Made by a program: the position numbers and the translations under genes. From positions 1,133,501 through 1,197,500 of the forward strand of contig NZ_CP150662.1 of the NCBI RefSeq assembly GCF_038024125.1: a stretch of DNA of 64,000 nt, read 5' to 3'. Within the stretch, counting starts at the first letter, position 1, and each line of letters begins with the position of its first letter. The notes beneath the pieces are model-generated. The model saw only the letters and a list, made by a program, of their open reading frames with translations, was not told the DNA's origin and ran no database searches. The DNA comes from Polaribacter gangjinensis. Its GTDB lineage: Bacteria > Bacteroidota > Bacteroidia > Flavobacteriales > Flavobacteriaceae. Shown here piece after piece: positions 26,328 through 34,263 of the stretch.

Positions 26328-27080
26328 TTATTGATGGTTGATAAATTTCATAAATTCTTCTTGCCTTCTTTTTGCAACTGGCAAAATGTGACCATTTTTT
26401 AATTCGCAAAAAAGGCCATTATTTTTAATAATTTTCACTAAATATTTAATATTCACAACATATGAATGATGTATTCTAAAAAAATTATTGTTAAAAGAAA
26501 GCGCATACTCTCCAAGATTTTTACTAGAAATTATTACTGAAGCATTAATTGTATTGAATTCAGTGTATTTCCCATCAGCTTTACAGAAAATAATATCATC
26601 CATTTTAAGCAGCTCTATTTTATCAACAGATGAAATAGAAACATATTCGAAATTTTGAGGCAACGCATTGATAGTTTTGATTTTACCTAAAACATCATCC
26701 TGAAAAACAGTTTCCATCTCTAAATATTTGATGGTTTTATAAATAGAAATTATTAGCGAATTGGTGGTTAAAGGTTTTAATAAAAAATCAATTGCATTAA
26801 AACCAAATGCCTCAAAAGCCTGGCATTTATCTTTGGATGCAAATAAGAGTTTTGGTTTTCTTACAGTTAAATCATTTAATATTTTAGGATCAAAAACATG
26901 CTCATCTCGACTGATAAAAAGAACATCTGGCTTTTTTTCATTTATAAGTTTTGTGATGTTTTTACAATCTTCAACAATATCTAAAATTGAAAATAAAACA
27001 GAATTTTCAATCTCAAATTGTTGTAGCAATTTAATTACTTCAATGTCATTTTCAATAACTATTGCTTGTAAAACTTTCAT
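26328..27080 (-). CDS. LytTR-family regulator with degenerate receiver
   Basis: 250 residues. The N-terminal 115 residues have a receiver fold, but the phosphoacceptor site reads DVLFISRDE with Ser57 where Asp is expected, and the acidic pocket is reduced to IENDIE; the conserved Lys is kept in FLLKPLT. The C-terminal part (about 145-250) is a LytTR DNA-binding domain with the typical DIIFCKADGKYTEF, FFRIHHSYVVNI and GHILPVAKRR segments. LytTR proteins bind pairs of 9-bp direct repeats about two helical turns apart. Such pairs occur 1.3 kb away at 28412-29316, so this is the natural candidate regulator for them. It diverges from the GAF kinase gene. Confidence 0.92.
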   Translation of the reverse strand: MKVLQAIVIENDIEVIKLLQQFEIENSVLFSILDIVEDCKNITKLINEKKPDVLFISRDEHVFDPKILNDLTVRKPKLLFASKDKCQAFEAFGFNAIDFLLKPLTTNSLIISIYKTIKYLEMETVFQDDVLGKIKTINALPQNFEYVSISSVDKIELLKMDDIIFCKADGKYTEFNTINASVIISSKNLGEYALSFNNNFFRIHHSYVVNIKYLVKIIKNNGLFCELKNGHILPVAKRRQEEFMKFINHQ

Positions 27081-27159
27081 TTTAGTTTGATAGGATATGA
27101 GCTGTTATTTTTCAAAAATACAAATAATTTAGTATATTTATTGCAAAATCCCTACCACA

Positions 27160-28347
27160 ATGAAAATATATGATATTCAAAGACATAAAGTGCTAGTTGA
27201 ATTGAGTCTATTAGATACGCAGTCTGAAAAAATGTTTGACGATATCACAAAATTAGCCTCAAAAATATGCGAAACACCAGTCGCTTTATTCACTGTTTTA
27301 GATATCCATAAACAGCTTTTTAAATCAAGATTTGGCTTGTCAATTTCAGAAACTCCTATTGAACAAGCCTTTTGTAAAATAGCTATCGAGAAACCTGATG
27401 AAATACTCAGCGTTAAAGATGCTCGAATTGACAGTCGTTTTTCAAACAATCCCTTAGTTTATGACGATCCAAAAATTGTTTCTTATCATGGAGTTCCTTT
27501 AAAATCAACTTCAGGTATACCTTTAGGGACTTTGTGCGTAATTGATTACAAAGAAAAAATACTTTCAGATGAACAAAAAGAGATGTTAATCATTTTATCA
27601 AAACACGTAGAATACTTGATTGAGTTGCGCTCAAAAACAAAATTGATAAACGAATACCAACAAAAAATTGAGAAAGCTGCTAAAGAGATGGAAGATTTTG
27701 TGAATATAGCTGTTCATGATTTAAAAGCTCCTGTAAGGTCTATTGATTCGTTCATGAAACTTTTAGACAAAAAACATCAAGCAAATTGGGATGATAAAGA
27801 CCAAAAGTATATTGAATTCATTTTGCAAAGCACTGTTAAAATGACCAATTTAATTACTGATTTGTTAGAATATGCAAAAAGCACAAAATCAGATGAAAAT
27901 TTTGAAACCTTTGATGTTAAAGAATTAGTAATAGAACTTTTCAAAAATCTAATTTTCAATTTGAATGAAAAACCTACATTGATATGTGGTGATATGCCAA
28001 AAATTTACTCATCAAAAATTGCGTTTACGGTTCTGTTTACCAACTTTTTATCAAATGCTATCAAGTATAAAAAAGATGAAGAACCTTTAATTATTGAAAT
28101 CAATTGTTTACAGGATGATGAATTCTTGATTTTTTCAATAAAAGACAATGGAATTGGCATTGAGTCAAAGTTTTTCGATTATATTTTTAAACCATTCAAA
28201 CGCTTACATCCGAACTCAAAATACGAAGGCTCTGGTTTAGGATTGGCTATTTGCAAAAAAATTGCTGACAATTTAAACGCTGAAATAACTTTAGCATCTG
28301 ATTTAGATAAAGGCTCTACTTTTATTTTAAAAGTGCCAAATATCTAA
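27160..28347 (+). CDS. GAF-domain sensor histidine kinase
   Basis: 395 residues, soluble. The GAF domain spans about 18-165 (FTVLDIHKQLFKSRFGL, VSYHGVPLKS, GTLCVIDY), HisKA contains His186 in VHDLKAPVRS, and HATPase_c follows with NAIKYKK, DNGIGIE and GSGLGLAI boxes. It senses an unknown small molecule or redox state. It is divergent from the LytTR gene, with 79 bp between them, and is the last protein gene before the small-RNA array. Confidence 0.92.
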   Translation: MKIYDIQRHKVLVELSLLDTQSEKMFDDITKLASKICETPVALFTVLDIHKQLFKSRFGLSISETPIEQAFCKIAIEKPDEILSVKDARIDSRFSNNPLVYDDPKIVSYHGVPLKSTSGIPLGTLCVIDYKEKILSDEQKEMLIILSKHVEYLIELRSKTKLINEYQQKIEKAAKEMEDFVNIAVHDLKAPVRSIDSFMKLLDKKHQANWDDKDQKYIEFILQSTVKMTNLITDLLEYAKSTKSDENFETFDVKELVIELFKNLIFNLNEKPTLICGDMPKIYSSKIAFTVLFTNFLSNAIKYKKDEEPLIIEINCLQDDEFLIFSIKDNGIGIESKFFDYIFKPFKRLHPNSKYEGSGLGLAICKKIADNLNAEITLASDLDKGSTFILKVPNI

Positions 28348-28411
28348 GATTTTAATCTCGTTTTATAATAAAATACTTAGCACAAACATTTCAAATATTT
28401 GGAATAAATAT

Positions 28412-28511
28412 CCATTTATTCCAAAAAAAAAATACAGTTATACTTAAATAAGCACAACTAATAACTGAAATTGATTTTAATTTATAGAGATATAAATTTC
28501 ATATAATTTTG
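28412..28511 (+). promoter_or_regulatory. LytTR-type promoter module 0 (drives sRNA unit 0)
   Basis: Direct repeats CCATTTATT (28412-28420) and ACAGTTATA (28434-28442); their TTAT cores are 22 bp apart, separated partly by a 10-A tract that may have slipped. The -7 element TAATTTTG at 28504-28511 starts 66 bp after the second core, as in the three sister modules. No TTG is seen at -33, which fits activator dependence. Confidence 0.65.
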
Positions 28512-28515
28512 TTTT

Positions 28516-28617
28516 GTTAATAATAATGTTTCATAGTGTAATTTTAGTTTTAACTAACATGCAAATTGTTAGAAATTCACTCCTAGAATATTCCCCCGAA
28601 TTCTAGGAGTTTTATTT
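28516..28617 (+). ncRNA. Candidate small RNA, unit 0
   Basis: About 100 nt from the predicted start after TAATTTTG to a terminator hairpin with arms ACTCCTAGAAT (28579-28589) and ATTCTAGGAGT (28600-28610), a loop containing CCCCC, and a T-rich tail. It is the most diverged of the three units; the 5' part does not share the block found in units A and B. A 15-codon frame at 28559-28606 runs into the hairpin but is not present in the other units. Confidence 0.6.
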
Positions 28618-28700
28618 TAAACAAAAAATACAGTTCCAAAATAAATGAAATTATAACATTAAAAATAAACGAAATATCATACTGAAATCACTGTATTCAA

Positions 28701-28799
28701 CCACTTATTCCTTATAAAAGTACACTTATATGTTTAAAGGTTCGTGAACTTACCAAACACCTTTTTACTTTCTAAAACGCTTTTTAAAATGTAACTTTA
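28701..28799 (+). promoter_or_regulatory. LytTR-type promoter module A (drives sRNA unit A)
   Basis: Direct repeats CCACTTATT (28701-28709) and ACACTTATA (28722-28730), cores 21 bp apart. GTTC lies at 28740-28743, 14 bp after the second core, followed by ACTTACC at 28748. The -7 element TAACTTTA (28792-28799) starts 66 bp after the second core. No -33 TTG. Confidence 0.75.
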
Positions 28800-28803
28800 C
28801 CAT

Positions 28804-28915
28804 GTAAAAAAGATCAAATAAAGTTCATAAAAATAAATCCCCATTTTCCCTAAAACCCCTAAATCTTCAAAAATCTTCTAGAATTCACCCCATCAATTCT
28901 AGAAGATTTTTTTTT
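28804..28915 (+). ncRNA. Candidate small RNA, unit A
   Basis: About 110 nt. It begins at a 23-nt block (28803-28825) that is identical in unit B. The middle is unstructured and carries CCCC at 28839, CCC at 28848 and CCCC at 28856. The terminator is a perfect 15-bp stem (28871-28885 with 28895-28909) with loop CACCCCATC and nine or more T after it. No start codon with a useful frame is present. Confidence 0.8.
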
Positions 28916-28948
28916 GAATTAATTTTCATTCATAATTCAATTTCAAAA

Positions 28949-29047
28949 ACAGTTATTCCAATAAAACAAACAGTTATTTTCTAAAAAGTTCGAATACTTA
29001 CCCAATTAGATTTTAGGCATTTTACCCCTTTTAAATTTGTACCTTTA
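28949..29047 (+). promoter_or_regulatory. LytTR-type promoter module B (drives sRNA unit B)
   Basis: Two identical repeats ACAGTTATT (28949-28957 and 28970-28978), cores 21 bp apart, the same 9-mer and 12-bp spacing known for AgrA sites. GTTC at 28988 is 14 bp after the second core, ACTTACC at 28996 is 22 bp after it, and the -7 element TACCTTTA (29040-29047) starts 66 bp after it. Confidence 0.78.
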
Positions 29048-29051
29048 TAGT

Positions 29052-29162
29052 GTAAAAAAGATCAAATAAAGTTACTAAAAATAAACCCCTCAACAAAACC
29101 CCTGATTCCCCTAAATCTGAAAAATCTTCTAGAATTTCCCCTTAATTCTAGAAGTTTTTTTT
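29052..29162 (+). ncRNA. Candidate small RNA, unit B
   Basis: About 110 nt. It starts with the same 23-nt block as unit A (29051-29073), then has CCCC at 29086, 29099 and 29108, then an 11-bp terminator stem (29126-29136 with 29144-29154), loop TCCCCTT and a run of T. It is noncoding and clearly a paralogue of unit A. Confidence 0.8.
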
Positions 29163-29285
29163 ATGATATATATTTTGATTAAAGTTGTTAGTAATGAATC
29201 AAAATTAAAGCACAACAATTTTATAAAACATTAAAATTAATTACAGTTTCGTCAAAAATTCATCATTATAGCTTATTGTAAAAAT

Positions 29286-29384
29286 CCACTTATTCCTTAA
29301 AACACTCCACTTATTATACCTAATGTTCAAGTAATACCCTTTTACAATTTCTCATTAAGAAACTATAATTATAGAATAACTTTG
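29286..29384 (+). promoter_or_regulatory. LytTR-type promoter module C (drives the alpha/beta-hydrolase pair)
   Basis: Repeats CCACTTATT at 29286-29294 and 29307-29315, cores 21 bp apart; GTTC at 29325 (14 bp after the second core); -7 element TAACTTTG (29377-29384) 66 bp after the second core. The predicted leader to ATG 29434 is about 45 nt. This ties the two protein genes to the same control as the small RNAs. Confidence 0.75.
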
Positions 29385-29433
29385 TGATGTCTTTTTATTA
29401 AAAAAAGAATTTTAATCCTCTAAAATTAAACAC

Positions 29434-30348
29434 ATGACTGCTCAAGATTGGAAAGATTCAGGAAAATTTATAGATATCAACGAAAATAAACTTTTTGTAA
29501 TTGATACAGATCCAGCAACATCCGATAAAGAAACCATCGTAATTATTAGTGGCTACCCTTTAAACTCTTTTGATTACCATCAAATAATTGACATGTTAAA
29601 AGATTATTATAGAGTAATCATTCATGATCATGCTGGATTTGGATTTTCTGACGAACCAAAAGATTTCAACTACTCTATTCTTGATCATGCCAATGATTGT
29701 GTGAAATTGTATAGCAAATTAAAGTTAAAAGACTTCACCATTTTAGCATCACAATATGGAGCAATGATTGCAAAAGAAATATTGCATAAAAAAAATTACA
29801 ACTTAATTCCTTTCAACATCAAAGACGTTGTTATCACAAAAAACAATAGTGATCAGTTATACTCAAGCATCAATGCTATTTACTATTTAAATAGCAACAA
29901 ACATATCCCAAAATATAAAGAAGTATTGGCAAATCATGATGATAAAGCACTTTTCAACACTCATGATAATGGTGTATTTGATGAAAAATATAAAGACGAA
30001 GAAAAAGTTCGTGTAATTTGGGAAAACTTTCAAACCAAAGAAAGACAGAAAGAGGTATTGATTTTAAGCAACTACAATGAAGAAATATTTTTGTACTGGC
30101 ACAGGTGGATCAATGCAATGAAAGAGTCAAATGTACGAATTCACTATTTCTGGAGAAAAGATGATTTTACCAATATTCAAGATGCATTATTGTTATCATC
30201 TACTTACAAAAAAGAAAATTTTGTGATGGTAGAAAATAAAAATTGCTACACTATAGAAAACGAGCCTAAAAGTTGGTTATTAATGATTTTAGAAGAAATA
30301 AATAAGTCAACTTACCATATTTTAAAAAGAGAAACATTTGTAAGTTAA
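29434..30348 (+). CDS. Degenerate alpha/beta-hydrolase-fold protein, copy 1
   Basis: 304 residues with the alpha/beta-hydrolase topology and similarity to the MEST/haloalkane-dehalogenase-like branch (VIISGYPLNSFDYHQII, VIIHDHAGFGFSDEP). The nucleophile elbow reads ASQYG, with Gln107 in place of Ser or Asp. The catalytic His region reads NCYTIENEP, with no His. It is therefore unlikely to hydrolyse anything and may bind a ligand or partner. No signal peptide is seen. It is transcribed from a LytTR-type promoter and followed after 15 bp by a paralogue. Confidence 0.8.
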   Translation: MTAQDWKDSGKFIDINENKLFVIDTDPATSDKETIVIISGYPLNSFDYHQIIDMLKDYYRVIIHDHAGFGFSDEPKDFNYSILDHANDCVKLYSKLKLKDFTILASQYGAMIAKEILHKKNYNLIPFNIKDVVITKNNSDQLYSSINAIYYLNSNKHIPKYKEVLANHDDKALFNTHDNGVFDEKYKDEEKVRVIWENFQTKERQKEVLILSNYNEEIFLYWHRWINAMKESNVRIHYFWRKDDFTNIQDALLLSSTYKKENFVMVENKNCYTIENEPKSWLLMILEEINKSTYHILKRETFVS

Positions 30349-30363
30349 TCTAAAAAAAATGAT

Positions 30364-31227
30364 ATGGAATGGAAAAAGCATCATAAAACAATCCGTTTAC
30401 ACGAACAAAATATTTCGTATATAGATTCTGAGCAAGGAGACGAAACTTTGTTAATTCTTCATGGTTTTGCAACAAGCTCTTATGATTATCATAAAATCGT
30501 TGATGAATTAAAAAAATCATACAGAGTTATTATTCCTGATTTGATTGGCTTTGGATATTCATCAAAACCCAAACATTATTTTTACACAGCAAAAGACCAA
30601 GCAAGTCTTTTAACAGTCTTTTTAAGAGAACTAAAAATCGAAAATCTTTCCATCATGGCACAAGGTTTTGGAGTTTGTATTTTAGACGAAATTGAAAGTA
30701 TTCTTGATCTTGGTTTTGTAGATATAGCTATAAAAAATGTTTTCTTTTTAAACTCAAGAATTCAGATGGCACTAACTAAAGATGATAAAGACCTTGAAAA
30801 TCAAAGAAAAAAAATTACTTCATCTTTATTAAAACTGTCACTTTCTTACGAAATGTTTCAAAAATACATGAAAGTATCTTTTTACAAAAAAGAGGCCGTT
30901 AGTGAAGAGGAGCTCCAAAATCATTGGCAATTACTTACGTATAACAACGGTATCAAAACAATGAATTATATTGATAATTATGTGTTAGAAACCACAAAAT
31001 TTGGAAAAAGAAGACTCAGAAATCTAAAAAAATCAACATTCAACAAGTTTGTAATTTGGGGCAAAAATGATGAGAATGATTCAGTTGAAACCTTCGAAAA
31101 AATAAAAGATTTGCTCGAATTGAATCCAAAAAACATGGCATTGATTGAGGATTGTGGACATTTTCCTATGTTAGAAAAACCAGAAGAATTTGTAAAAATT
31201 GTAAAAGGATTTAAAGAATCCGCTTAA
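30364..31227 (+). CDS. Degenerate alpha/beta-hydrolase-fold protein, copy 2
   Basis: 287 residues, related to the preceding gene (TLLILHGFATSSYDYHKIVDEL, VIIPDLIGFGYSSKP). The nucleophile elbow reads AQGFG, so position 101 is Gly instead of Ser or Asp. Unlike copy 1 it keeps the C-terminal CGHFPMLEKPEEF with the catalytic His and an acidic GKNDEND turn. It is in an operon with copy 1. The loss of the same residue in both, by different substitutions, suggests a non-hydrolytic role. It ends before a terminator. Confidence 0.8.
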   Translation: MEWKKHHKTIRLHEQNISYIDSEQGDETLLILHGFATSSYDYHKIVDELKKSYRVIIPDLIGFGYSSKPKHYFYTAKDQASLLTVFLRELKIENLSIMAQGFGVCILDEIESILDLGFVDIAIKNVFFLNSRIQMALTKDDKDLENQRKKITSSLLKLSLSYEMFQKYMKVSFYKKEAVSEEELQNHWQLLTYNNGIKTMNYIDNYVLETTKFGKRRLRNLKKSTFNKFVIWGKNDENDSVETFEKIKDLLELNPKNMALIEDCGHFPMLEKPEEFVKIVKGFKESA

Positions 31228-31273
31228 AAATCAAAAAAAATCCCTCAAATATCAAATCAAAATCATAAAATTT

Positions 31274-31299
31274 AAAATCCCATTTTTGGGATTTTTTTA
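31274..31299 (+). terminator. Terminator after the alpha/beta-hydrolase pair
   Basis: AAAATCCCA pairs with TGGGATTTT across TTTT, followed by T residues. It separates the pair from the neutral-lipid operon. Confidence 0.75.
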
Positions 31300-31485
31300 T
31301 TGATTTCTTCTAAAAAACTACATTCAACTTTATTTAAGTGCTATTGATTTTATTAAAATTGCACATCCTAATTTATTAGAAAATCTTCTGAAAATTCTTT
31401 ATCTTGCAGAGTTGCTAAAATGTAAAGCAAAAAACTAGTTTTACTTTATTTTTAAGTGCAAAAAATTAAATAACGGTAAAATTTT

Positions 31486-33315
31486 ATGGCAAAAAAGCTA
31501 ATAAAAAATCTATTAGAAGAAGTTAAAAGCAATTCTTTTGAACAAATCTCTGGACAAGATGCCACTTTTTTATATGCAGAATCGCCCACAAGTCCTATGC
31601 ATGTCGCAACTTTGGTAATTGTAGAAGGTTCGTTAAAATTTGAGGACTTCAAAGCAATTGTTGCTTCGAAATTGCATTTAATTCCAAAGTTTCGAAAAAG
31701 ATTGCTAAACCTTCCTATGAATTTAGATTATCCTTATTGGGTAGATGATCCAAATTTTGATATTGATTTGCACATCAACAGAATCAGACTTCCTGAACCT
31801 GCAAACTGGAAAACTTTGCGCGAATTGACATCCTCTATTTTTAGCAATCCATTAGATTTAAGAAGACCTTTGTGGTCAATTGATTTTATTGAAGGATTAG
31901 ACGAAGTTTCGCAAGTACCAAAAGGCTCAGTTGCCATTGTTTCAAAAGTACATCATGTGATGATTGATGGTGCATCAGGAGTCGGAATTATGGGTATTTT
32001 GTTCGATAAAACTGCGGATGAAAAAGACAAAGAAATTCCAAAACCAATTCCTTTTGATCCTGAACCTTTACCAGATGAAATCTCATTATTGATTAAAAGT
32101 TCTCAAGATTTTTTTAAAAGTCCTTTTAAAATTCCAAAATTAGCCAGTGAAACAGCCTTGTATTTTTTACAAGGAAAAATTAGCAAACAGCTGAGTCCAA
32201 AAAAAACCGTTTTCAAAAATTTTGCTACTCCAAATACTATTTTCAATAAAAATGTTTCTCCAAAAAGAACTTGGGGAACTGCCATTTTATCTTTTGAAAG
32301 AATCAATACACTTCGCAAAATAATGGGTGTAACTGTCAATGATTTGATTTTAACTATTTGTGCAGGCGGAATTAGAAGATATTTAGAAGAAAGAGAAAAA
32401 CTTCCTTCACAGCCTTTGGTAGCCAATGTTCCTATTTCTATTCGCGGAAATGAAGAAAACCAAGCAATGAACAATCAAATTTCGAATATGTTGGTTAAAA
32501 TTGCCACTCATATCAAAGATCCCATTGAGCGTTTAGAATATATTTACAAGCAAACAAGTTTAGGCAAAAAAAAACACAAAACAGTAGGAGCAAAATCGTT
32601 GGCACAAATGGCTGAAGCTGTTCCTTTTGGATTGGCAAATTTGGCAGCTGGCCTGTATAGCAAATACAATATCAAAGAGTTTATCAAACCACCATTTAAC
32701 GTAACAATAACCAACGTTCCTGGCCCTCAAAGCCCTCTGTATTTAAGAGGTCAAAAAATACTTTCTATTTTTGGATTGACCCCTGTTTTGGATGGATTTG
32801 GATTGATTATTGCTGCTTTCAGTTACAATGGATTAGTTTCTATAACTACAACATCTGACGCTAAAACAATGCCTGATGCTGATAAGTTTTCAAGATATAT
32901 TAGAGAAGCTGCCAATGAATTGGAAGCTGTTATTTTAGAGAGAGGAAAACGTCATCCAAAACCTCAAAACGAAACCTTGAAAAGCTATTCATTTTTTATA
33001 AAATTCAAGAAATATTTAACTGAAACTATTGATTTTAAAAGTGATTTTGAAGGCATAATTGATTTTCAAATCACTGCCGAAAAAACTGTTTTTCCTACTC
33101 AAATAGTGGTTTCAGAAAAAGGTGTTACAGTGAAAAAAGAAGCTTCAGAAAATGCCTTAATAACCTTAGAAATTGATGATTTGGTGTTGTATCATTTATC
33201 CCGAAAAAAATTACTTTTAAAAGAAGTGATAATTCAAGAGCGAATTAAAATTGCTGGAAATTCAAAAAATAAAGCGTTGTTTTTAAAAACATTAACTGCT
33301 TTTTTCAATCAATAA
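31486..33315 (+). CDS. Wax ester synthase / diacylglycerol acyltransferase (WS/DGAT) with C-terminal SCP2-like domain
   Basis: 609 residues. The WS/DGAT family motif HHVMIDG with catalytic His156-His157 and Asp161 is intact, and the later NVPISIRG and TNVPGPQSPLYLRG segments match the family. It esterifies acyl-CoA with diacylglycerol or fatty alcohol to make storage lipid, probably at the inner membrane. The family is usually 450-500 long; here about 110 further residues (about 500-609) look like an SCP2-type lipid-carrier domain. It is the first gene of a seven-gene operon with gaps of 3-12 bp. No exact TAnnTTTG is seen just upstream. Confidence 0.9.
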   Translation: MAKKLIKNLLEEVKSNSFEQISGQDATFLYAESPTSPMHVATLVIVEGSLKFEDFKAIVASKLHLIPKFRKRLLNLPMNLDYPYWVDDPNFDIDLHINRIRLPEPANWKTLRELTSSIFSNPLDLRRPLWSIDFIEGLDEVSQVPKGSVAIVSKVHHVMIDGASGVGIMGILFDKTADEKDKEIPKPIPFDPEPLPDEISLLIKSSQDFFKSPFKIPKLASETALYFLQGKISKQLSPKKTVFKNFATPNTIFNKNVSPKRTWGTAILSFERINTLRKIMGVTVNDLILTICAGGIRRYLEEREKLPSQPLVANVPISIRGNEENQAMNNQISNMLVKIATHIKDPIERLEYIYKQTSLGKKKHKTVGAKSLAQMAEAVPFGLANLAAGLYSKYNIKEFIKPPFNVTITNVPGPQSPLYLRGQKILSIFGLTPVLDGFGLIIAAFSYNGLVSITTTSDAKTMPDADKFSRYIREAANELEAVILERGKRHPKPQNETLKSYSFFIKFKKYLTETIDFKSDFEGIIDFQITAEKTVFPTQIVVSEKGVTVKKEASENALITLEIDDLVLYHLSRKKLLLKEVIIQERIKIAGNSKNKALFLKTLTAFFNQ

Positions 33316-33318
33316 TCC

Positions 33319-34260
33319 ATGAATTTTACAACAGATACTTTTAAAACTCCTGAAAATCAAATCATTTTTTATTACAAATGGTTTGCTGCTGAAAACAAAC
33401 CTTTTAAAGGAGTTGTTCAAATAGCTCACGGAATTGGAGAACATGCAGGAAGGTATCATTCTATTGCTGAAAAACTTCAAAACGAAGGATTTGAAGTATA
33501 TGCAAACGATCATAGAAATCACGGAAATTCAATAAAAAATGAAGATTATTTGGGCTACTATGATGGTGAAGATTATTTTGAAGACGCGCTAAATGATATG
33601 CGTCAATTATCTCAAATAATTCAAAAAGAGCATCCAAAAAATAAAATCATTTTATTTGGCCACAGCATGGGCTCCTTTTTAAGCAGGGCTTATGTGATCA
33701 AATTTGGTAAAGATGTAAAAATTTTAATCTTATCAGGAACTGGAAGTTTTATGAAAGGTTTGGGCGCTTTCGGAATTTTAAGTGCTAAGTTTTTCACTAA
33801 AATGAATGGCAAACATAAAAGTAATGAATTGCTTAAAAATTTATTTTTTACACAATTCAACAAAGCTTTTAAACCCAACAGAACAGCAGTTGATTGGATT
33901 AGTAGTGATGAAAAACAAGTGGATTTATTTGAGGCTGATCCATTAAGAATAGAAGATTTTTCGCTGAGTATTTTCTTAGATATTTTACAAGCAACAAAAA
34001 AAATAAACGAATTTGATGCTTTTTTAGAAACTCCAAAAAACATCCCTATGTACTTATTTTCAGGGGACCAAGATCCTGTTGGAGAAATGGGAAAAGGGGT
34101 TGTAAAAGTTGCAGAAAATTATAAAAAAGCAGGCATAAAAGACCTTACCCTGAAACTTTACAAAAACGGAAGACACGAAATGCTGAACGAAATTAATAAA
34201 ATCGAGGTTGAAACAGACCTTTTAAACTGGCTAAACCAAAAAGTAACAGCCAACAAATAA
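33319..34260 (+). CDS. Alpha/beta hydrolase, monoacylglycerol-lipase-like
   Basis: 313 residues. The lipase group pattern is clear: VVQIAHGIGEHAGRY, then NDHRNHGNS, the nucleophile elbow GHSMGS (Ser near 115), the acid in FSGDQDPVG and the catalytic His in NGRHEMLNE. It resembles monoacylglycerol lipase / lysophospholipase of COG2267. No signal peptide. It starts four bases after the WS/DGAT stop, consistent with turnover of the lipids made there. Confidence 0.9.
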   Translation: MNFTTDTFKTPENQIIFYYKWFAAENKPFKGVVQIAHGIGEHAGRYHSIAEKLQNEGFEVYANDHRNHGNSIKNEDYLGYYDGEDYFEDALNDMRQLSQIIQKEHPKNKIILFGHSMGSFLSRAYVIKFGKDVKILILSGTGSFMKGLGAFGILSAKFFTKMNGKHKSNELLKNLFFTQFNKAFKPNRTAVDWISSDEKQVDLFEADPLRIEDFSLSIFLDILQATKKINEFDAFLETPKNIPMYLFSGDQDPVGEMGKGVVKVAENYKKAGIKDLTLKLYKNGRHEMLNEINKIEVETDLLNWLNQKVTANK

Positions 34261-34263
34261 CTT

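Noticed and set aside
28399..28426. Palindrome TTTGGAATAAAT/ATTTATTCCAAA as a terminator of the GAF kinase gene
   Set aside because: It is followed by an A run on the plus strand, not T, and its right half is better explained as the first repeat of LytTR-type module 0. It could still fold as a hairpin.
28559..28606. 15-codon open frame inside sRNA unit 0
   Set aside because: It runs through the terminator hairpin, has no counterpart in units A and B, and shows no ribosome-binding signal; most simply a chance frame.
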